Source: Paraferrimonas haliotis (lineage in GTDB: Bacteria; Pseudomonadota; Gammaproteobacteria; Enterobacterales; Shewanellaceae). Taken from it: a DNA stretch of 64,000 nt. Below, piece by piece: positions 1-10,271 of this stretch. The position numbers and the translations under genes were made by a program. The stretch lies in NCBI RefSeq assembly GCF_002282895.1, contig NZ_NRRB01000001.1:744001-808000 (forward strand), in the 5' to 3' direction. How positions within the stretch are numbered: the first letter of the stretch is position 1; each line of letters opens with the position of its first letter. The notes beneath the pieces are model-generated. The model had not been told where the DNA came from, made no database searches, and saw nothing but the letters and a program-made list of their open reading frames with translations.

Positions 1-918
1 GACACCGCAGAGCTTGCTGAATTTCCGGTTAAGCCGAAAAAGCCTTTGATTGCAGTGTTAGGCACCATGCTAGGTGGCATGCTGTCGGTGGCATTCGTGC
101 TGCTGCGTGCAGCCTTTAATCGCGGCGTTACCAACCCAGAAGAGTTGGAAGAGATTGGCCTTAACGTATACGCCTCTATTCCGTATTCCGAATCCTTTGG
201 TAAGCGTTTTAAGGCGTCTAAACGTAAAAACGCTAAGCCACAAAGTTTGTTATTGGCGCACTACGACCCAACCGACTTAGCCATTGAAGCCATTCGCTCC
301 CTTAGAACCTCGTTGCACTTTGCCATGATGGACGCAACCAACAACGTGATTATGCTCTCGGGCCCCAGCCCAGAGATTGGTAAGTCATTTGTTTCTGCTA
401 ACTTAGCCACCTCATTAGCGCAAAGCGGCCAAAAAGTGCTGATCGTAGATGCAGACTTACGTAAAGGCTATATGCAAAAGCTGTTTGGCCTAACTTGGGA
501 CGACGGCCTTTCTGACCTTTTATGCGGCGATTTAAGCTTAGATAAAGTAATCAAGAAAACCGAAGTAGAAGGGCTCGACTTTATTAGTCGTGGGCAAGTG
601 CCACCGAACCCTGCGGAGCTGTTAATGCATAAAAACTTTACCGAGTTTATGGAAACCGTATCCAAGCAATACGACATTGTACTCATTGATACGCCACCTA
701 TTTTAGCGGTAACCGATGCGGGCATTGTAGGCAAGCATTGCGGCACGAACTTGCTCGTGACACGATTTGGGGTAAACCCAATAAAACAAATCGAAGTGAC
801 CGCGCGCCGCTTCGAGCAATCGGGTGTTGAAATTAAAGGCGTTATCTTTAATGGCGTGATAAAAACCGCAGCAGGTAAAGGTGATGAATATGGTTACTAC
901 AGTTATGAGTATAAGTAA
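1..918 (+). CDS. Wzc-type polysaccharide co-polymerase / bacterial tyrosine kinase, C-terminal part
   Basis: The reading frame is open from the first base, so the N-terminal chain-length (Wzz) region lies outside the window; the visible part begins at the last periplasmic residues and the second transmembrane helix (about 40-115). The cytoplasmic BY-kinase domain follows: Walker A GPSPEIGKS near 361-387, Walker A' VLIVDAD near 436, Walker B VLIDTP near 680. It ends in a tyrosine-rich tail (YGYYSYEYK), the autophosphorylation cluster of this family. Such proteins control polymerisation and export of capsule or exopolysaccharide with Wza and a Wzb phosphatase. It is followed 15 bases later by wecB, so it is probably cotranscribed with the polysaccharide genes. 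The family is clear; the name (Wzc or Etk) is not fixed. Confidence 0.93.
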   Translation, partial: DTAELAEFPVKPKKPLIAVLGTMLGGMLSVAFVLLRAAFNRGVTNPEELEEIGLNVYASIPYSESFGKRFKASKRKNAKPQSLLLAHYDPTDLAIEAIRSLRTSLHFAMMDATNNVIMLSGPSPEIGKSFVSANLATSLAQSGQKVLIVDADLRKGYMQKLFGLTWDDGLSDLLCGDLSLDKVIKKTEVEGLDFISRGQVPPNPAELLMHKNFTEFMETVSKQYDIVLIDTPPILAVTDAGIVGKHCGTNLLVTRFGVNPIKQIEVTARRFEQSGVEIKGVIFNGVIKTAAGKGDEYGYYSYEYK

Positions 919-933
919 GGCTTAAGCAATTCA

Positions 934-2055
934 ATGAAGAAAAAAGTACTCACGGTTTTTGGGACACGTCCAGAAGCAATAAAAATGGCGCCATTGGTCC
1001 ATGCATTAGATAATGACGAGCGTTTTGAGGCTAGGTGCTGTGTTACAGCGCAACACCGCGAAATGCTGGACCAGGTATTAGAACTGTTCGAAATCACTCC
1101 CGATTACGACTTAAACCTGATGAAAGCAGGCCAAACCCTTAACGATGTTACTGCGAGAATAATCCAGGAACTCAAACCCGTGCTACAAGACTTTAAACCG
1201 GATGTGGTACTTGTGCATGGAGATACAGCGACTACCTTTGCGGCAAGCCTTGCGGCCTATTATGAGCAGATAGATGTAGGCCACGTAGAAGCAGGTCTGC
1301 GGACCGGTAACATTTACTCGCCATGGCCGGAAGAAGCGAACCGTCGTTTAACCGGTGTATTAACGCGTTATCACTTTGCTCCGACAGATACATCTAAAGA
1401 AAACCTACTTAAAGAGAACTTTCAACCTGAACATATTGTCGTAACAGGCAATACCGTCATTGATGCGTTGTTATTAATCAAAGATAAAATTGAAAATAAT
1501 GCTGAGCTAAACGCAACACTAGCTCAACAATTTGAGTTCTTAGATGACTCTAAAAAATTGATTTTAGTTACTGGTCACAGAAGAGAAAGCTTCGGTGGTG
1601 GTTTTGAACGAATTTGCCAAGCATTGGCAGAAACAGCAAAAGCGCATCCAAAAGTGCAAATCGTTTATCCAATGCACCTTAACCCTAACGTGCGAGAGCC
1701 AGTCAACCGAATTTTAAGTGATGTTGATAACGTGCTATTGATTGAGCCGCAACAGTACCTTCCATTTGTCTATTTAATGACAAAAGCCAACATCATTTTG
1801 ACGGACTCAGGCGGTATCCAGGAAGAAGCTCCGTCTCTAGGCAAACCCGTATTGGTCATGCGTGATACAACAGAGCGGCCAGAAGCCGTCGCTGCTGGTA
1901 CAGTTAGATTGGTTGGCACAGATGTTGACGTGATTACAACTCAATTAAACGAGTTGTTGACGAACGAACAAGCCTATCAACAAATGAGCTTTGCTCATAA
2001 CCCATATGGTGACGGTGAAGCTTGTCAGCGCATTATAAAAAAAATATCAAAATAA
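934..2055 (+). CDS. wecB: UDP-N-acetylglucosamine 2-epimerase (non-hydrolysing)
   Basis: The 373-residue protein has the usual length of WecB. It opens with [17 protein letters not shown] and carries the family signatures [31 protein letters not shown] and [16 protein letters not shown]. It interconverts UDP-GlcNAc and UDP-ManNAc in the cytoplasm. The next gene, wecC, oxidises UDP-ManNAc, so the pair supplies UDP-ManNAcA for the polymer built by this locus. The start is the ATG 15 bases after the kinase gene; the ribosome binding site is weak, which fits translational coupling. Confidence 0.97.
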   Translation: MKKKVLTVFGTRPEAIKMAPLVHALDNDERFEARCCVTAQHREMLDQVLELFEITPDYDLNLMKAGQTLNDVTARIIQELKPVLQDFKPDVVLVHGDTATTFAASLAAYYEQIDVGHVEAGLRTGNIYSPWPEEANRRLTGVLTRYHFAPTDTSKENLLKENFQPEHIVVTGNTVIDALLLIKDKIENNAELNATLAQQFEFLDDSKKLILVTGHRRESFGGGFERICQALAETAKAHPKVQIVYPMHLNPNVREPVNRILSDVDNVLLIEPQQYLPFVYLMTKANIILTDSGGIQEEAPSLGKPVLVMRDTTERPEAVAAGTVRLVGTDVDVITTQLNELLTNEQAYQQMSFAHNPYGDGEACQRIIKKISK

Positions 2056-2072
2056 TTTTTTAGGAATTATCT

Positions 2073-3362
2073 ATGTCATTCGAAACTATCTCAGTTATAG
2101 GCCTAGGCTATATTGGCTTACCTACCGCGGCCATGTTTGCATCTCGTAAAAAGAAAGTTATCGGTGTAGATGTGAATCAACACGCCGTTGATACCATTAA
2201 TAAAGGCGGAATACATATTGTTGAGCCAGACCTCGATATGCTCGTTAGTGCAGCGGTTCAACAGGGATACTTAAAAGCGGTTACTAAGCCAGAGCCTGCA
2301 GACGCATTCCTAATCGCGGTGCCGACACCATTTAAACCAACTAAAGAAGGCGAAGTACCCGAACCCGATTTAAGTTATATAAAATCGGCAGCTGACGCCA
2401 TTGCTCCCGTTCTTAAGAGAGGGGATCTAGTGATTTTAGAATCTACTTCACCTGTCGGTGCGACAGAGCAGTTGGCTTCTTGGCTCGCTGATGCTCGTTC
2501 AGATCTTTCTTTTCCCCAATCTAATGATGATACACCAGACGTGAACGTTGCACATTGTCCAGAACGTGTTCTTCCGGGGAAGGTTGTTAAGGAGCTAGTT
2601 GAGAATGATCGTGTCATTGGTGGAATGACCCCTAAATGCTCAAGCCGCAGCGCAGAACTTTATACTACTTTCGTTACAGGTGAGTGTGTTATTACAAATT
2701 CACGTACCGCAGAGATGGCCAAGTTAACTGAGAACAGTTGTCGTGATATTCAAATAGCATTTGCTAATGAACTTTCAATTATTTGTGAAAAGTTAGATAT
2801 TAATGTTTGGGAGCTCATAGCATTAGCAAATCGTCACCCTCGAATAAATATTTTGCAACCAGGTCCTGGCGTGGGGGGACACTGTATTGCTGTCGACCCT
2901 TGGTTTATTGTGTCCAAAACTCCTGACGATGCTAAACTCATCCAAACCGCAAGATACGTAAATGATAATAAGCCATCTTGGGTTATAGAAAAAGTAAAAC
3001 GAGCGATAGCAGACTATCTTTTAAATAATCCAACTAAGTCAGCCAAAGATGTGGTTGTTGCTTGCTATGGTCTTGCATTCAAAGCGGATATTGATGATTT
3101 ACGCGAGAGCCCTGCCGTCGTAATTACTAAACGCATATCGCAAATGCATCCCGGAAGCGTTATTGCTATAGAACCTAATATTGATACATTACCTATTGAG
3201 CTTCAAGACATAAAATTAGTTGACATGAATTATGCATCTAGAAATGCGCATATTACTGTTATATTGGTTGACCATGGAGAGTTTAAAGATAATTTTCAGT
3301 GCTCTAACTATCTCATTGATACGAAAGGCATTGTGAATGGTAGATTGAGTATTGAAATTTAA
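2073..3362 (+). CDS. wecC: UDP-N-acetyl-D-mannosamine dehydrogenase
   Basis: A 429-residue member of the UDP-glucose/GDP-mannose dehydrogenase family. The N-terminal NAD-binding motif is VIGLGYIGLPTA; the central domain has the helix around TENSCRDIQIAFANEL and the catalytic-cysteine loop GPGVGGHCIAVDPWF; the C-terminal UDP-binding domain contains the GLAFKADIDDLRESP stretch. It oxidises UDP-ManNAc to UDP-ManNAcA using two NAD+. A ribosome binding site (TAGGA) precedes the ATG, 17 bases after wecB. The first two thirds have ordinary composition, but the end drifts toward the AT-rich base use of the next genes. Confidence 0.96.
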   Translation: MSFETISVIGLGYIGLPTAAMFASRKKKVIGVDVNQHAVDTINKGGIHIVEPDLDMLVSAAVQQGYLKAVTKPEPADAFLIAVPTPFKPTKEGEVPEPDLSYIKSAADAIAPVLKRGDLVILESTSPVGATEQLASWLADARSDLSFPQSNDDTPDVNVAHCPERVLPGKVVKELVENDRVIGGMTPKCSSRSAELYTTFVTGECVITNSRTAEMAKLTENSCRDIQIAFANELSIICEKLDINVWELIALANRHPRINILQPGPGVGGHCIAVDPWFIVSKTPDDAKLIQTARYVNDNKPSWVIEKVKRAIADYLLNNPTKSAKDVVVACYGLAFKADIDDLRESPAVVITKRISQMHPGSVIAIEPNIDTLPIELQDIKLVDMNYASRNAHITVILVDHGEFKDNFQCSNYLIDTKGIVNGRLSIEI

Positions 3363-3419
3363 CTGTTTTTTCACTTTGAGTTATAAACGTTTGTTTAGGA
3401 TAAAAGCTCGTGATTAAGA

Positions 3420-4694
3420 GTGAATTGGATTAATACTGTGAAGTCGTATATTGTCGTATTGTTAGAAAGAGGAGTTTTCTTAGGTTCAAACTTTTTGAAT
3501 ATTGTTATTCTTTCTAGATATTTAGAAGCAGATGACTTTGGTGTGTTAGCAATCATTAATGCAATAATAAGTATTTCATATGTGTTAGTCGATTCGGGTT
3601 TAGGAGGATCGTTAATTTATCATGAGTCAGAGAGAAGGGATTATAATACGATTTTTACAGTAAATATAATTGCATCAGTATTTATATTTACTGTCATTTT
3701 TTTAGCTTCTCCGATTGTAGAGGGTTTATATGGTTATAACAATTTATGGTTACTTTTGTCGTGTGCCGCGTTAGTTATTATCATTCGTTCCTTGTCACTT
3801 ACTTCGGTTGTGAAATTGACTAAAGAAAGTCGATTTCTAGAGCAATTTAAAGTTGGTTTGATTAGTGGTTTGTTAGGGGTCTTATTAACTTTTTACTTAG
3901 TTTCAAGCGGTTTTGGGATCTGGGCCTTTGTAATGCAATTAGTGTTTACAAGTATTATCTCAACAGCATTGTATATTATTTTATCAAAAGATAAGTTACG
4001 GCTTTATTTTGATTTGGAGACATATAAGAAGCATTTTAATTACGGTTACAAATTAACACTTTCCTCATTGGTGGCAAATGGTTACGTTTCTATTCAACCT
4101 ATTGCATTAGGTTACTTTAGTTCTTTGGCAAATGTAGGTTTTTTCTCACAAGCATCGAAGATAAATAATTTACATTCATCTCTTACTTATTCTGCTATTG
4201 ATAAGGTTTCTTTTCCATTGTTATCAAGAAAAAAAGGAAAAGATTTTGAGTGCGCTGCAAATACCATATTAAATTATTCTATGCTTTTTAGTGTGTTTAT
4301 CGCATTGGTAATATATTGGTATGCAGAATTTATTGTAAGAATTATTTTAGGAGATGGTTGGGCTTTGGTTGCGGACACATTAAAGCTGATAGCTATAGCT
4401 GGCCCATTCTTAATGTTAGAGGCAATGAACAGAGTTTTGTTAAAATCTAGCGGCAACGCATCAATTCTTCTTAAGTCGGAGTTTTTTAAGAGAACGGTTT
4501 CAATTCTTATTTTATTATTTTCAATGTTGACTTTTGATTACCGGGGCTTTTTGTTTGGAATAGTGTTGGCATCGATTTTTTGCGCTGGTACAAGTGCGCT
4601 AATAGTACACTTCAGTAAAATTACGGATATTAGAAATCAAATTGTGTGGTTTATTCTGTTGGCATCTCTGTTGATTGTAGTAGCTTTGCTTTAG
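3420..4694 (+). CDS. wzx: Polysaccharide flippase, Wzx/MATE-like (oligosaccharide repeat-unit translocase)
   Basis: A 424-residue, almost wholly hydrophobic protein with about twelve predicted membrane segments. The start resembles Wzx proteins (ERGVFLGSNFLNIVILSRYL), including the conserved pattern in which a first helix is followed by a loop with D-F-G (ADDFGVLAI). Wzx moves undecaprenyl-linked repeat units across the inner membrane. The gene is strongly AT-rich compared with wecB and cysD, as is common for horizontally exchanged O-antigen/capsule cores. GTG at 3420 is the first in-frame start after a stop; the AGGA at 3397-3400 fits better with an out-of-frame GTG at 3410, so initiation is uncertain. 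Family placement is by topology and context. Confidence 0.82.
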   Translation: MNWINTVKSYIVVLLERGVFLGSNFLNIVILSRYLEADDFGVLAIINAIISISYVLVDSGLGGSLIYHESERRDYNTIFTVNIIASVFIFTVIFLASPIVEGLYGYNNLWLLLSCAALVIIIRSLSLTSVVKLTKESRFLEQFKVGLISGLLGVLLTFYLVSSGFGIWAFVMQLVFTSIISTALYIILSKDKLRLYFDLETYKKHFNYGYKLTLSSLVANGYVSIQPIALGYFSSLANVGFFSQASKINNLHSSLTYSAIDKVSFPLLSRKKGKDFECAANTILNYSMLFSVFIALVIYWYAEFIVRIILGDGWALVADTLKLIAIAGPFLMLEAMNRVLLKSSGNASILLKSEFFKRTVSILILLFSMLTFDYRGFLFGIVLASIFCAGTSALIVHFSKITDIRNQIVWFILLASLLIVVALL

Positions 4695-4709
4695 GTTAGG
4701 TTGTTAAAA

Positions 4710-5747
4710 ATGAGTTTGAAAGTGATTTTCGTAGGGAATAGTGATAGTCCTCTTGCTAGAGAACGATTTTATCTTATTTCAAAAGTAAAAGGTGTTACCT
4801 CCTATTTTTTTGATAGGAAAAATCTAAGTCTGTTAGACCAAAACTTGAAACCCTTAACATTGCAAACAAAAGGGAGTTATACAAAATATCATTTGTCTTC
4901 TCCTTTTTATTTTTGGAAAGCAATAAAGCAAATAAGGCCTAATATTATTCACTTTCATGGTGTTTCTATATTATTATTAGCGTTTTCTTTGATTGGCTAT
5001 AAGGGTAAGGTTATTTCGACGCCGCAAGGTTCCGATATCAATCAAGGATACAGGGGTATATATTCGATATTTACGAGATTTTTGCTGAAACGTTCTGATG
5101 TTATCACTGTAAAATCTCGGTATATGTTAAATAGGGTTAAATTCTTAAGTGGTAAATGGTCTGAAGTCATAAACTGGGGAGTTGATGAAATATTTGAGGA
5201 AACAAAGTACGTTGTTAGTGATAGCAGTGTAGTAAAGATATTTTCTCCAAGGAGCTTTAAGGAAATATATAACGTAAAAATTATTATTGATGCTATTGAA
5301 AAGCTAAAGAGCGAAGGGTTTGAGATACATTTTACTGTGGCTACCTTGCATGATCATGAGTATTTGCACAGCAAAAAGCATGTGATAGACCAATTAAAAA
5401 TAAAAGCGGATAAGCTAGAAATGTGTGAAATCTTATCTGACACAGACTTTATGATTAGCATTCCAAGTTATGATGGTTTTTCTACTACACTGATTGAGGC
5501 ATTATTTCTTGGTGTAAAACCAATTATTAGTGATATAAAGCCATATTCAAAAGAGTTTTCGGAGTCGTACCTTGTTACCAAAACTAAGATTGATGTATCA
5601 GAACTTTACGTTGTCCTAAAAAAAGAGATAGAAAGCATATCAATAGCCCGAAAATATAAGTCGCAAAGAGTGCGATATGCAATTTCAAATTACTCTCGTA
5701 AGTCTCAAATTGAAAAGTTAAAGAGTCTTTATTTTGACGCATTATAA
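4710..5747 (+). CDS. Glycosyltransferase, GT-B fold, GT4-like
   Basis: A protein of about 345 residues. The N-terminal half contains IIHFHGVSILLLAFSLIG and TPQGSDINQGYRG, where GT4 enzymes bind the acceptor. The C-terminal half has the donor-site pattern DGFSTTLIEALFLGVKPIIS, matching the EX7E-type motif. It probably adds one sugar of the repeat unit on undecaprenyl pyrophosphate at the cytoplasmic face; donor and linkage cannot be read from sequence. I chose the ATG at 4710 because TTAGG lies 9 bases upstream; an in-frame TTG at 4701 is possible but directly abuts that site. The gene is AT-rich like its neighbours. Confidence 0.85.
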   Translation: MSLKVIFVGNSDSPLARERFYLISKVKGVTSYFFDRKNLSLLDQNLKPLTLQTKGSYTKYHLSSPFYFWKAIKQIRPNIIHFHGVSILLLAFSLIGYKGKVISTPQGSDINQGYRGIYSIFTRFLLKRSDVITVKSRYMLNRVKFLSGKWSEVINWGVDEIFEETKYVVSDSSVVKIFSPRSFKEIYNVKIIIDAIEKLKSEGFEIHFTVATLHDHEYLHSKKHVIDQLKIKADKLEMCEILSDTDFMISIPSYDGFSTTLIEALFLGVKPIISDIKPYSKEFSESYLVTKTKIDVSELYVVLKKEIESISIARKYKSQRVRYAISNYSRKSQIEKLKSLYFDAL

Positions 5748-6900
5748 CTTCCCTAATGGCTTTTTTCTGAAGATTTTTATTCTTATAGCTTCAGTGCTAG
5801 CGTTTACTTCCTTCGAGGTGCAGGACGGTAATAAGTTATATTTGTTGACGATTAATTTTTTAATTATATCGTTGGTCGGCTTTGTTATCTACTTTGGTGG
5901 TGGCTCTAGATTTAATATTTACTATAATGATTTGTTAATGCTGATTTTATTTATAGTGTTGGCAACTAGTATGTCAAGCATTTCTAACACTGTGTCTTTT
6001 TCTTCTTTGCTCCTACTTGTTTCTGCAATGGTTATTGGTTTGCAATACTCTTTTCTGATAAAGGATTGTCGAGTATTAGTAGTTTGGGTTATAAGAGTAA
6101 TAATTATTTTAAATGTCATATTATTGCTGTACCAGCTAATATCGTTTTTTTTATTTGGGATTATTACTGATATTCATTCCGTATTGTTTCCCTTTTCTGA
6201 AGGAAAGCAGAATTTGATCAAAGCACTTGGAATTCCACGCCTCACAGGAGCTTACAACGAGCCTGGTAGCTATGGTACTTGGATTTCTCTATTGATACTC
6301 ACATTAATAGTCCTAGAGCGCAAGTTGAGCATAACAGCTATTGCTGGTTTGGTTAGCCTTCCTTTAACTTTCTCCGTTAGTTCTATTATTTATTTTGGCC
6401 TGATTTTGGGCGCTATTCTAGCTAAGAATCTTATTGTAAATTTTGACGTTAAGAAGGTAATTCTCTTACTTTTCTTTGCAGTGGCGCTAGTATTCTTATT
6501 GATTAACTTCGGTGTTATAGAGTACTTAGAGTGGAGGTTTTTCAATGACAGTGTGACTGATAGCACTACAGATCTAAAGTTTGAAGCCATTAACTTTTTA
6601 ATAAATTCGGATTCACTAAGGTTTTTTATGGGCTCGGGCTTTATGGTGAATGATTGTCACTCATGTTTATCAATACAGGATGTTGGTTTGGCGTTTAACT
6701 TATTTTTTCAGTTCGGTTTTTTTTCGATTCTATTTTTAGTTGTTATTTTTGTAATTTGTAAGCCTCTTAACTTGTTCGCGGGTGTTATGCTGATCGTTTT
6801 ATTGCTTAGCAAAGTCTATATATTTAATCCTATACTCTGGTTTTGCATACTTTTAATATCTGCAACTAATAAATTAGGTGTAGATGAGTTGTCCAGTTAA
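5734..6900 (+). CDS. wzy: O-antigen/capsule polymerase, Wzy-like
   Basis: A 388-residue integral membrane protein with about ten or eleven hydrophobic helices and a large loop in the middle. The loop has the pattern RLTGAYNEPGSYGTW, like the R...G.xxEPG..G signature seen in Wzy/EpsG-type polymerases. It would join repeat units at the periplasmic side of the inner membrane under control of the Wzc-type protein. The TTG start overlaps the preceding glycosyltransferase by 14 bases, with AAAGAG upstream. Polymerases diverge so strongly that the assignment rests on topology, the EPG motif and location. Confidence 0.78.
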   Translation: MTHYNFPNGFFLKIFILIASVLAFTSFEVQDGNKLYLLTINFLIISLVGFVIYFGGGSRFNIYYNDLLMLILFIVLATSMSSISNTVSFSSLLLLVSAMVIGLQYSFLIKDCRVLVVWVIRVIIILNVILLLYQLISFFLFGIITDIHSVLFPFSEGKQNLIKALGIPRLTGAYNEPGSYGTWISLLILTLIVLERKLSITAIAGLVSLPLTFSVSSIIYFGLILGAILAKNLIVNFDVKKVILLLFFAVALVFLLINFGVIEYLEWRFFNDSVTDSTTDLKFEAINFLINSDSLRFFMGSGFMVNDCHSCLSIQDVGLAFNLFFQFGFFSILFLVVIFVICKPLNLFAGVMLIVLLLSKVYIFNPILWFCILLISATNKLGVDELSS

Positions 6901-6932
6901 TGTAGAATGAACAAGGGAAATGGAGATTCTGA

Positions 6933-7478
6933 TTGAGTAAAAAATTGTTTTTTTTAGCTGTTCAGATTGTTGCTATAGGCATGTGTTTCTTTAAATGGTT
7001 AAATTTAAAAGTTTTTAGAAGTGATCTTTTTTATAATGCTAGAATAGTTTCGTATAAATTTCTTGGAGCTCAAATTGAAAATGGTTCCATTATTGAGCGT
7101 AGCGTAAGTTTACGAGGCTGTAATAATATTAAAATTGGCGAAAATTGTTTTTTAGGAGATCGTGTATGTGTTGTAGCATATGATGAAACTGTAATAATTG
7201 GCGATTGCGTTCTAATTGCAGCGGGAACTAGCTTGATTTCAAGAAGTCATAACTATGATAATGAAAAGGTTTTTATTAATAATCAAGGGTATGCGAACGC
7301 TCCTATAGTAATAGGCGATGATGTTTGGATTGGCTTTAATTGCATTATTCTTGCAGGTGTTACTATTGGTAAAGGAGCTGTCATTGCAGCTAATTCCGTT
7401 GTGACAAAGGATGTTGAAGAATACTGCGTTGTAGGTGGTACTCCAGCGAAATTTATTAAGCGACGAGGTGCTCGGTGA
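6933..7478 (+). CDS. Hexapeptide-repeat acyltransferase (left-handed beta-helix, acetyltransferase-like)
   Basis: A 181-residue protein with imperfect hexapeptide repeats ([56 protein letters not shown]) and the closing motif [13 protein letters not shown]. These are hallmarks of the WbbJ/NodL/Vat group, which O-acetylates sugars using acetyl-CoA. The catalytic histidine is likely in ISRSHNY. It probably acetylates a residue of the polysaccharide. It starts at TTG 6933, supported by GGAG at 6922-6925. The N-terminal 30 residues are hydrophobic and may associate with the membrane. The true acyl group is unknown. Confidence 0.85.
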   Translation: MSKKLFFLAVQIVAIGMCFFKWLNLKVFRSDLFYNARIVSYKFLGAQIENGSIIERSVSLRGCNNIKIGENCFLGDRVCVVAYDETVIIGDCVLIAAGTSLISRSHNYDNEKVFINNQGYANAPIVIGDDVWIGFNCIILAGVTIGKGAVIAANSVVTKDVEEYCVVGGTPAKFIKRRGAR

Positions 7479-8581
7479 TCGCTCATATATGTAATAATTT
7501 TGTCGTTAGTAAAGTTCACTATAACCTTATATCCAAACTGGAAGAAAGCTTCGAGCAAATCGTCTTGGTTCCTTACCGGGATAGCAAACAATATGGGATA
7601 TATGATGAAGGTGTTTTGGCCGGTAAAATCTCTTATTTAAAATTTAGCAATGTTGTCTTAAAATACTTCCCTTTAGTTAAGGTTTTTTTTATAACGTATT
7701 TGTGTTTTAAAGAATTAGAAGGCCGAAAGCCTAAGTACTTATTAGCTCATACGATGTGGTCAGACGGGGTTTGTGCATATTTATTATCAAAAATTTTTGG
7801 TGTTAAATATACTTTAGTTGTACGTAATACTGATATAAATGTTTTTTTGCCTAGGTTACCTCACTACAGAATTTTAATGTCTCGTGTTTTAGCGCATGCA
7901 GATTCAGTCATTTTTGTTAGCCATGCTCATCGAAGAAGATTTCGTCAACAGTATCCTAATACCTATGCTCACATTTGTCGTTCTGTCGTTATCCCTAACG
8001 CAATTTCTGATTTTTGGTTAGAGAATAAATTAATAAACGTGGTCGAGAAGCGAAATCAAGTATGTTTTGTAGGGAAGTTTGACCAAAATAAGAATATTGA
8101 CGGAATTTATCGAGCGTCAAAGCTATTGATTGATGATGGAGAAAAGTTTGAATTAAAGCTTTTAGGTGGCACTCACAAGCAGTTTCTGCGCTTGACAGGG
8201 TTGGAATTTATTCCAGGTTGGGTTGAGATTATACCAAGGACCACTGATAAAAAAGTTATTCGTAAGTTATATCTAGATTCAAAAATCTTTTTTATGCCTT
8301 CACATGCTGAAACGTTTGGTTTGGTTTATCTCGAAGCTTTAAGCCAAGGTTGTTCAATTTTAGCTACTACCGGAGAAGGAGTTGATGGATATTTAGAGGC
8401 AAAAAGCGTTAGATTTAATAAGGCAATCGACTATAAAGGTATGAAGGATGATTTGTATCATTTTCTAAATAATTATGACTGTGCATACAACATACGCATA
8501 GCAAATTATTATTTGTCGAAGCTGTCTTGGGGCGAAGTAGCGAAAAAATATTTGGAGGCAATGGTAGGGTTGCATAAATAG
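7475..8581 (+). CDS. Glycosyltransferase, GT4-like
   Basis: A 368-residue GT-B glycosyltransferase. The N-terminal domain includes [26 protein letters not shown] and a linker with [13 protein letters not shown]; the C-terminal domain has [18 protein letters not shown] and the donor-binding motif [21 protein letters not shown] (EX7E type). The GTG start overlaps the stop of the acyltransferase gene (GTGA), so translation is probably coupled. It is the last gene of the AT-rich core; donor sugar and linkage are unknown. Confidence 0.87.
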   Translation: MIAHICNNFVVSKVHYNLISKLEESFEQIVLVPYRDSKQYGIYDEGVLAGKISYLKFSNVVLKYFPLVKVFFITYLCFKELEGRKPKYLLAHTMWSDGVCAYLLSKIFGVKYTLVVRNTDINVFLPRLPHYRILMSRVLAHADSVIFVSHAHRRRFRQQYPNTYAHICRSVVIPNAISDFWLENKLINVVEKRNQVCFVGKFDQNKNIDGIYRASKLLIDDGEKFELKLLGGTHKQFLRLTGLEFIPGWVEIIPRTTDKKVIRKLYLDSKIFFMPSHAETFGLVYLEALSQGCSILATTGEGVDGYLEAKSVRFNKAIDYKGMKDDLYHFLNNYDCAYNIRIANYYLSKLSWGEVAKKYLEAMVGLHK

Positions 8582-8962
8582 ATTTGCAATTAATCTATAC
8601 TCGAATAGCCTCGGTAACTTCAGCTAATTTAGGTTACTATTTTCGTAACTGAATATCTTTTTAGTCGGATTTGGCTTTTTTATGTCGCTCTTATCCTTCT
8701 TCGACAAGTATTGGTTGGGGTGTATAGCTAGTGCAAACAGCTTTTTTGTTTCGTAATAGTTTTTTAGGTTGGGTTGCACGTATTTTATGAAATAGTTGCT
8801 TTATTCGTTAGGGTGTTAAGAATATTAATTGGAAAGGGCCGTCTTTTGAAGCATACGTCCTAAAATAGGAACGATTGCGAGGAGGCGCGTAGTTCTTTTA
8901 GTATTTGCAAATTTAGTTTATTTAGTTGTGATTATGGTCACGCATCGAAATAAGAGAGAGAT
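8582..8962. other. 381-base non-coding gap inside the polysaccharide locus
   Basis: No credible gene is visible. The stretch is AT-rich like the preceding block. It holds a candidate sigma-70 promoter (TCGACA at 8701-8706, 16-base spacer, TATAGC at 8723-8728) and a short imperfect hairpin around 8862-8880 (TCCTA/TAGGA arms). It separates the AT-rich core from tviB, whose composition is closer to the rest of the window, so it may mark the seam of an exchanged cassette and carry the promoter for tviB-tviC. These sites are read by eye only. Confidence 0.4.
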
Positions 8963-10243
8963 ATGAGATTAAACAATGAAAATCTAAGGCTTGCTATTAT
9001 CGGTTTGGGATATGTTGGCCTACCACTTGCGGTTGAGTTCGGTAAGAAACTTGAAACAATTGGTTTTGACATTAACCAAGGTCGTGTAAATGAACTTAAA
9101 GATGGAGTTGATTCCACTCTTGAATGCAGCTCTGAGGAGTTGCAAGAAGCGGTCAATCTTTCTTACACGGCAAACTTAAGTGATTTAGCTCTTGCGAATG
9201 TATATATCGTAACAGTTCCTACTCCTATTGATGAGCACAAACAGCCAGACTTAACCCCTCTTGTAAAAGCATCGGAGGCGCTTGGCTCTGTGGTTAAGAA
9301 GGGTGATGTAATTATTTATGAATCTACTGTATACCCGGGAGCGACCGAAGAGACGTGTATTCCAGTTGTAGAAAAGGTCTCTGGTCTAACTTTTAATCAA
9401 GATTTCTTTGCTGGTTATTCACCCGAACGAATTAACCCAGGTGATAAAGAGCATCGAGTGACTAACATTTTGAAAGTTACGAGTGGTTCTAATGATGAAG
9501 TGGCCGAATTTGTAGACCAACTTTATAAGAAAATCATTGTCGCTGGTACACATAAGGCTTCATCAATTAAAGTGGCAGAAGCGGCCAAAGTGATCGAGAA
9601 CACTCAGCGTGATGTAAACATTGCTTTGATTAATGAGTTGTCTCTGATTTTTAACAAGCTTGACATTGATACATTAGAGGTACTTGAAGCTGCTGGTACA
9701 AAATGGAACTTCTTACCATTCCGTCCAGGCCTTGTAGGCGGCCATTGTATAGGTGTTGATCCATACTACCTAACACACAAAGCGCAAAGCGTCGGTTATC
9801 ACCCGGAAATGATTCTTGCCGGTCGTCGTCTGAATGACGGTATGGGTCGCTACGTAGTTTCTGAACTTGTGAAAAAGATGCTCAAAAAGCGTATTCAGAT
9901 TGAAGATGCAAATGTACTGGTTATGGGATTAACCTTCAAAGAAAACTGCCCAGATCTGCGCAATACTCGTGTTGTTGATATCGTTGCAGAATTAGCTGAG
10001 TACAATATCAATGTTGATATAGTTGACCCATGGTGTTCGAACGAAGAAGCTCAACATGAGTATGGTTTAACAGCCGAAAAAGTTGCTAAGTCAGGTCATT
10101 ATGACGGCATCATTCTGGCTGTTGCACATGATGAATTTAAGCAAGCTGGTGCCGATGAAATCCATTCATACGGTAAAGAAAATCATGTGCTTTATGATTT
10201 GAAGTATGTGTTGGACAAAGAAAGCGTAGATATGCGCTTATAA
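8963..10243 (+). CDS. tviB: UDP-N-acetylglucosamine 6-dehydrogenase, TviB/VipA family
   Basis: A 426-residue nucleotide-sugar dehydrogenase. It starts with the NAD-binding motif [17 protein letters not shown], has the middle-domain helix [20 protein letters not shown], the catalytic loop [19 protein letters not shown] and the C-terminal [16 protein letters not shown] region. This pattern fits the TviB/WbpO group, which oxidises UDP-GlcNAc or UDP-GalNAc to the uronic acid, and is distinct from WecC and Ugd elsewhere in the locus. AGAGAGAG directly precedes the ATG. With the next gene, a TviC-like epimerase, it would supply UDP-GalNAcA, as in Vi antigen synthesis. Confidence 0.92.
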   Translation: MRLNNENLRLAIIGLGYVGLPLAVEFGKKLETIGFDINQGRVNELKDGVDSTLECSSEELQEAVNLSYTANLSDLALANVYIVTVPTPIDEHKQPDLTPLVKASEALGSVVKKGDVIIYESTVYPGATEETCIPVVEKVSGLTFNQDFFAGYSPERINPGDKEHRVTNILKVTSGSNDEVAEFVDQLYKKIIVAGTHKASSIKVAEAAKVIENTQRDVNIALINELSLIFNKLDIDTLEVLEAAGTKWNFLPFRPGLVGGHCIGVDPYYLTHKAQSVGYHPEMILAGRRLNDGMGRYVVSELVKKMLKKRIQIEDANVLVMGLTFKENCPDLRNTRVVDIVAELAEYNINVDIVDPWCSNEEAQHEYGLTAEKVAKSGHYDGIILAVAHDEFKQAGADEIHSYGKENHVLYDLKYVLDKESVDMRL

Positions 10244-10271
10244 CACTGGTTAGTATCATGTGGGATGAATA

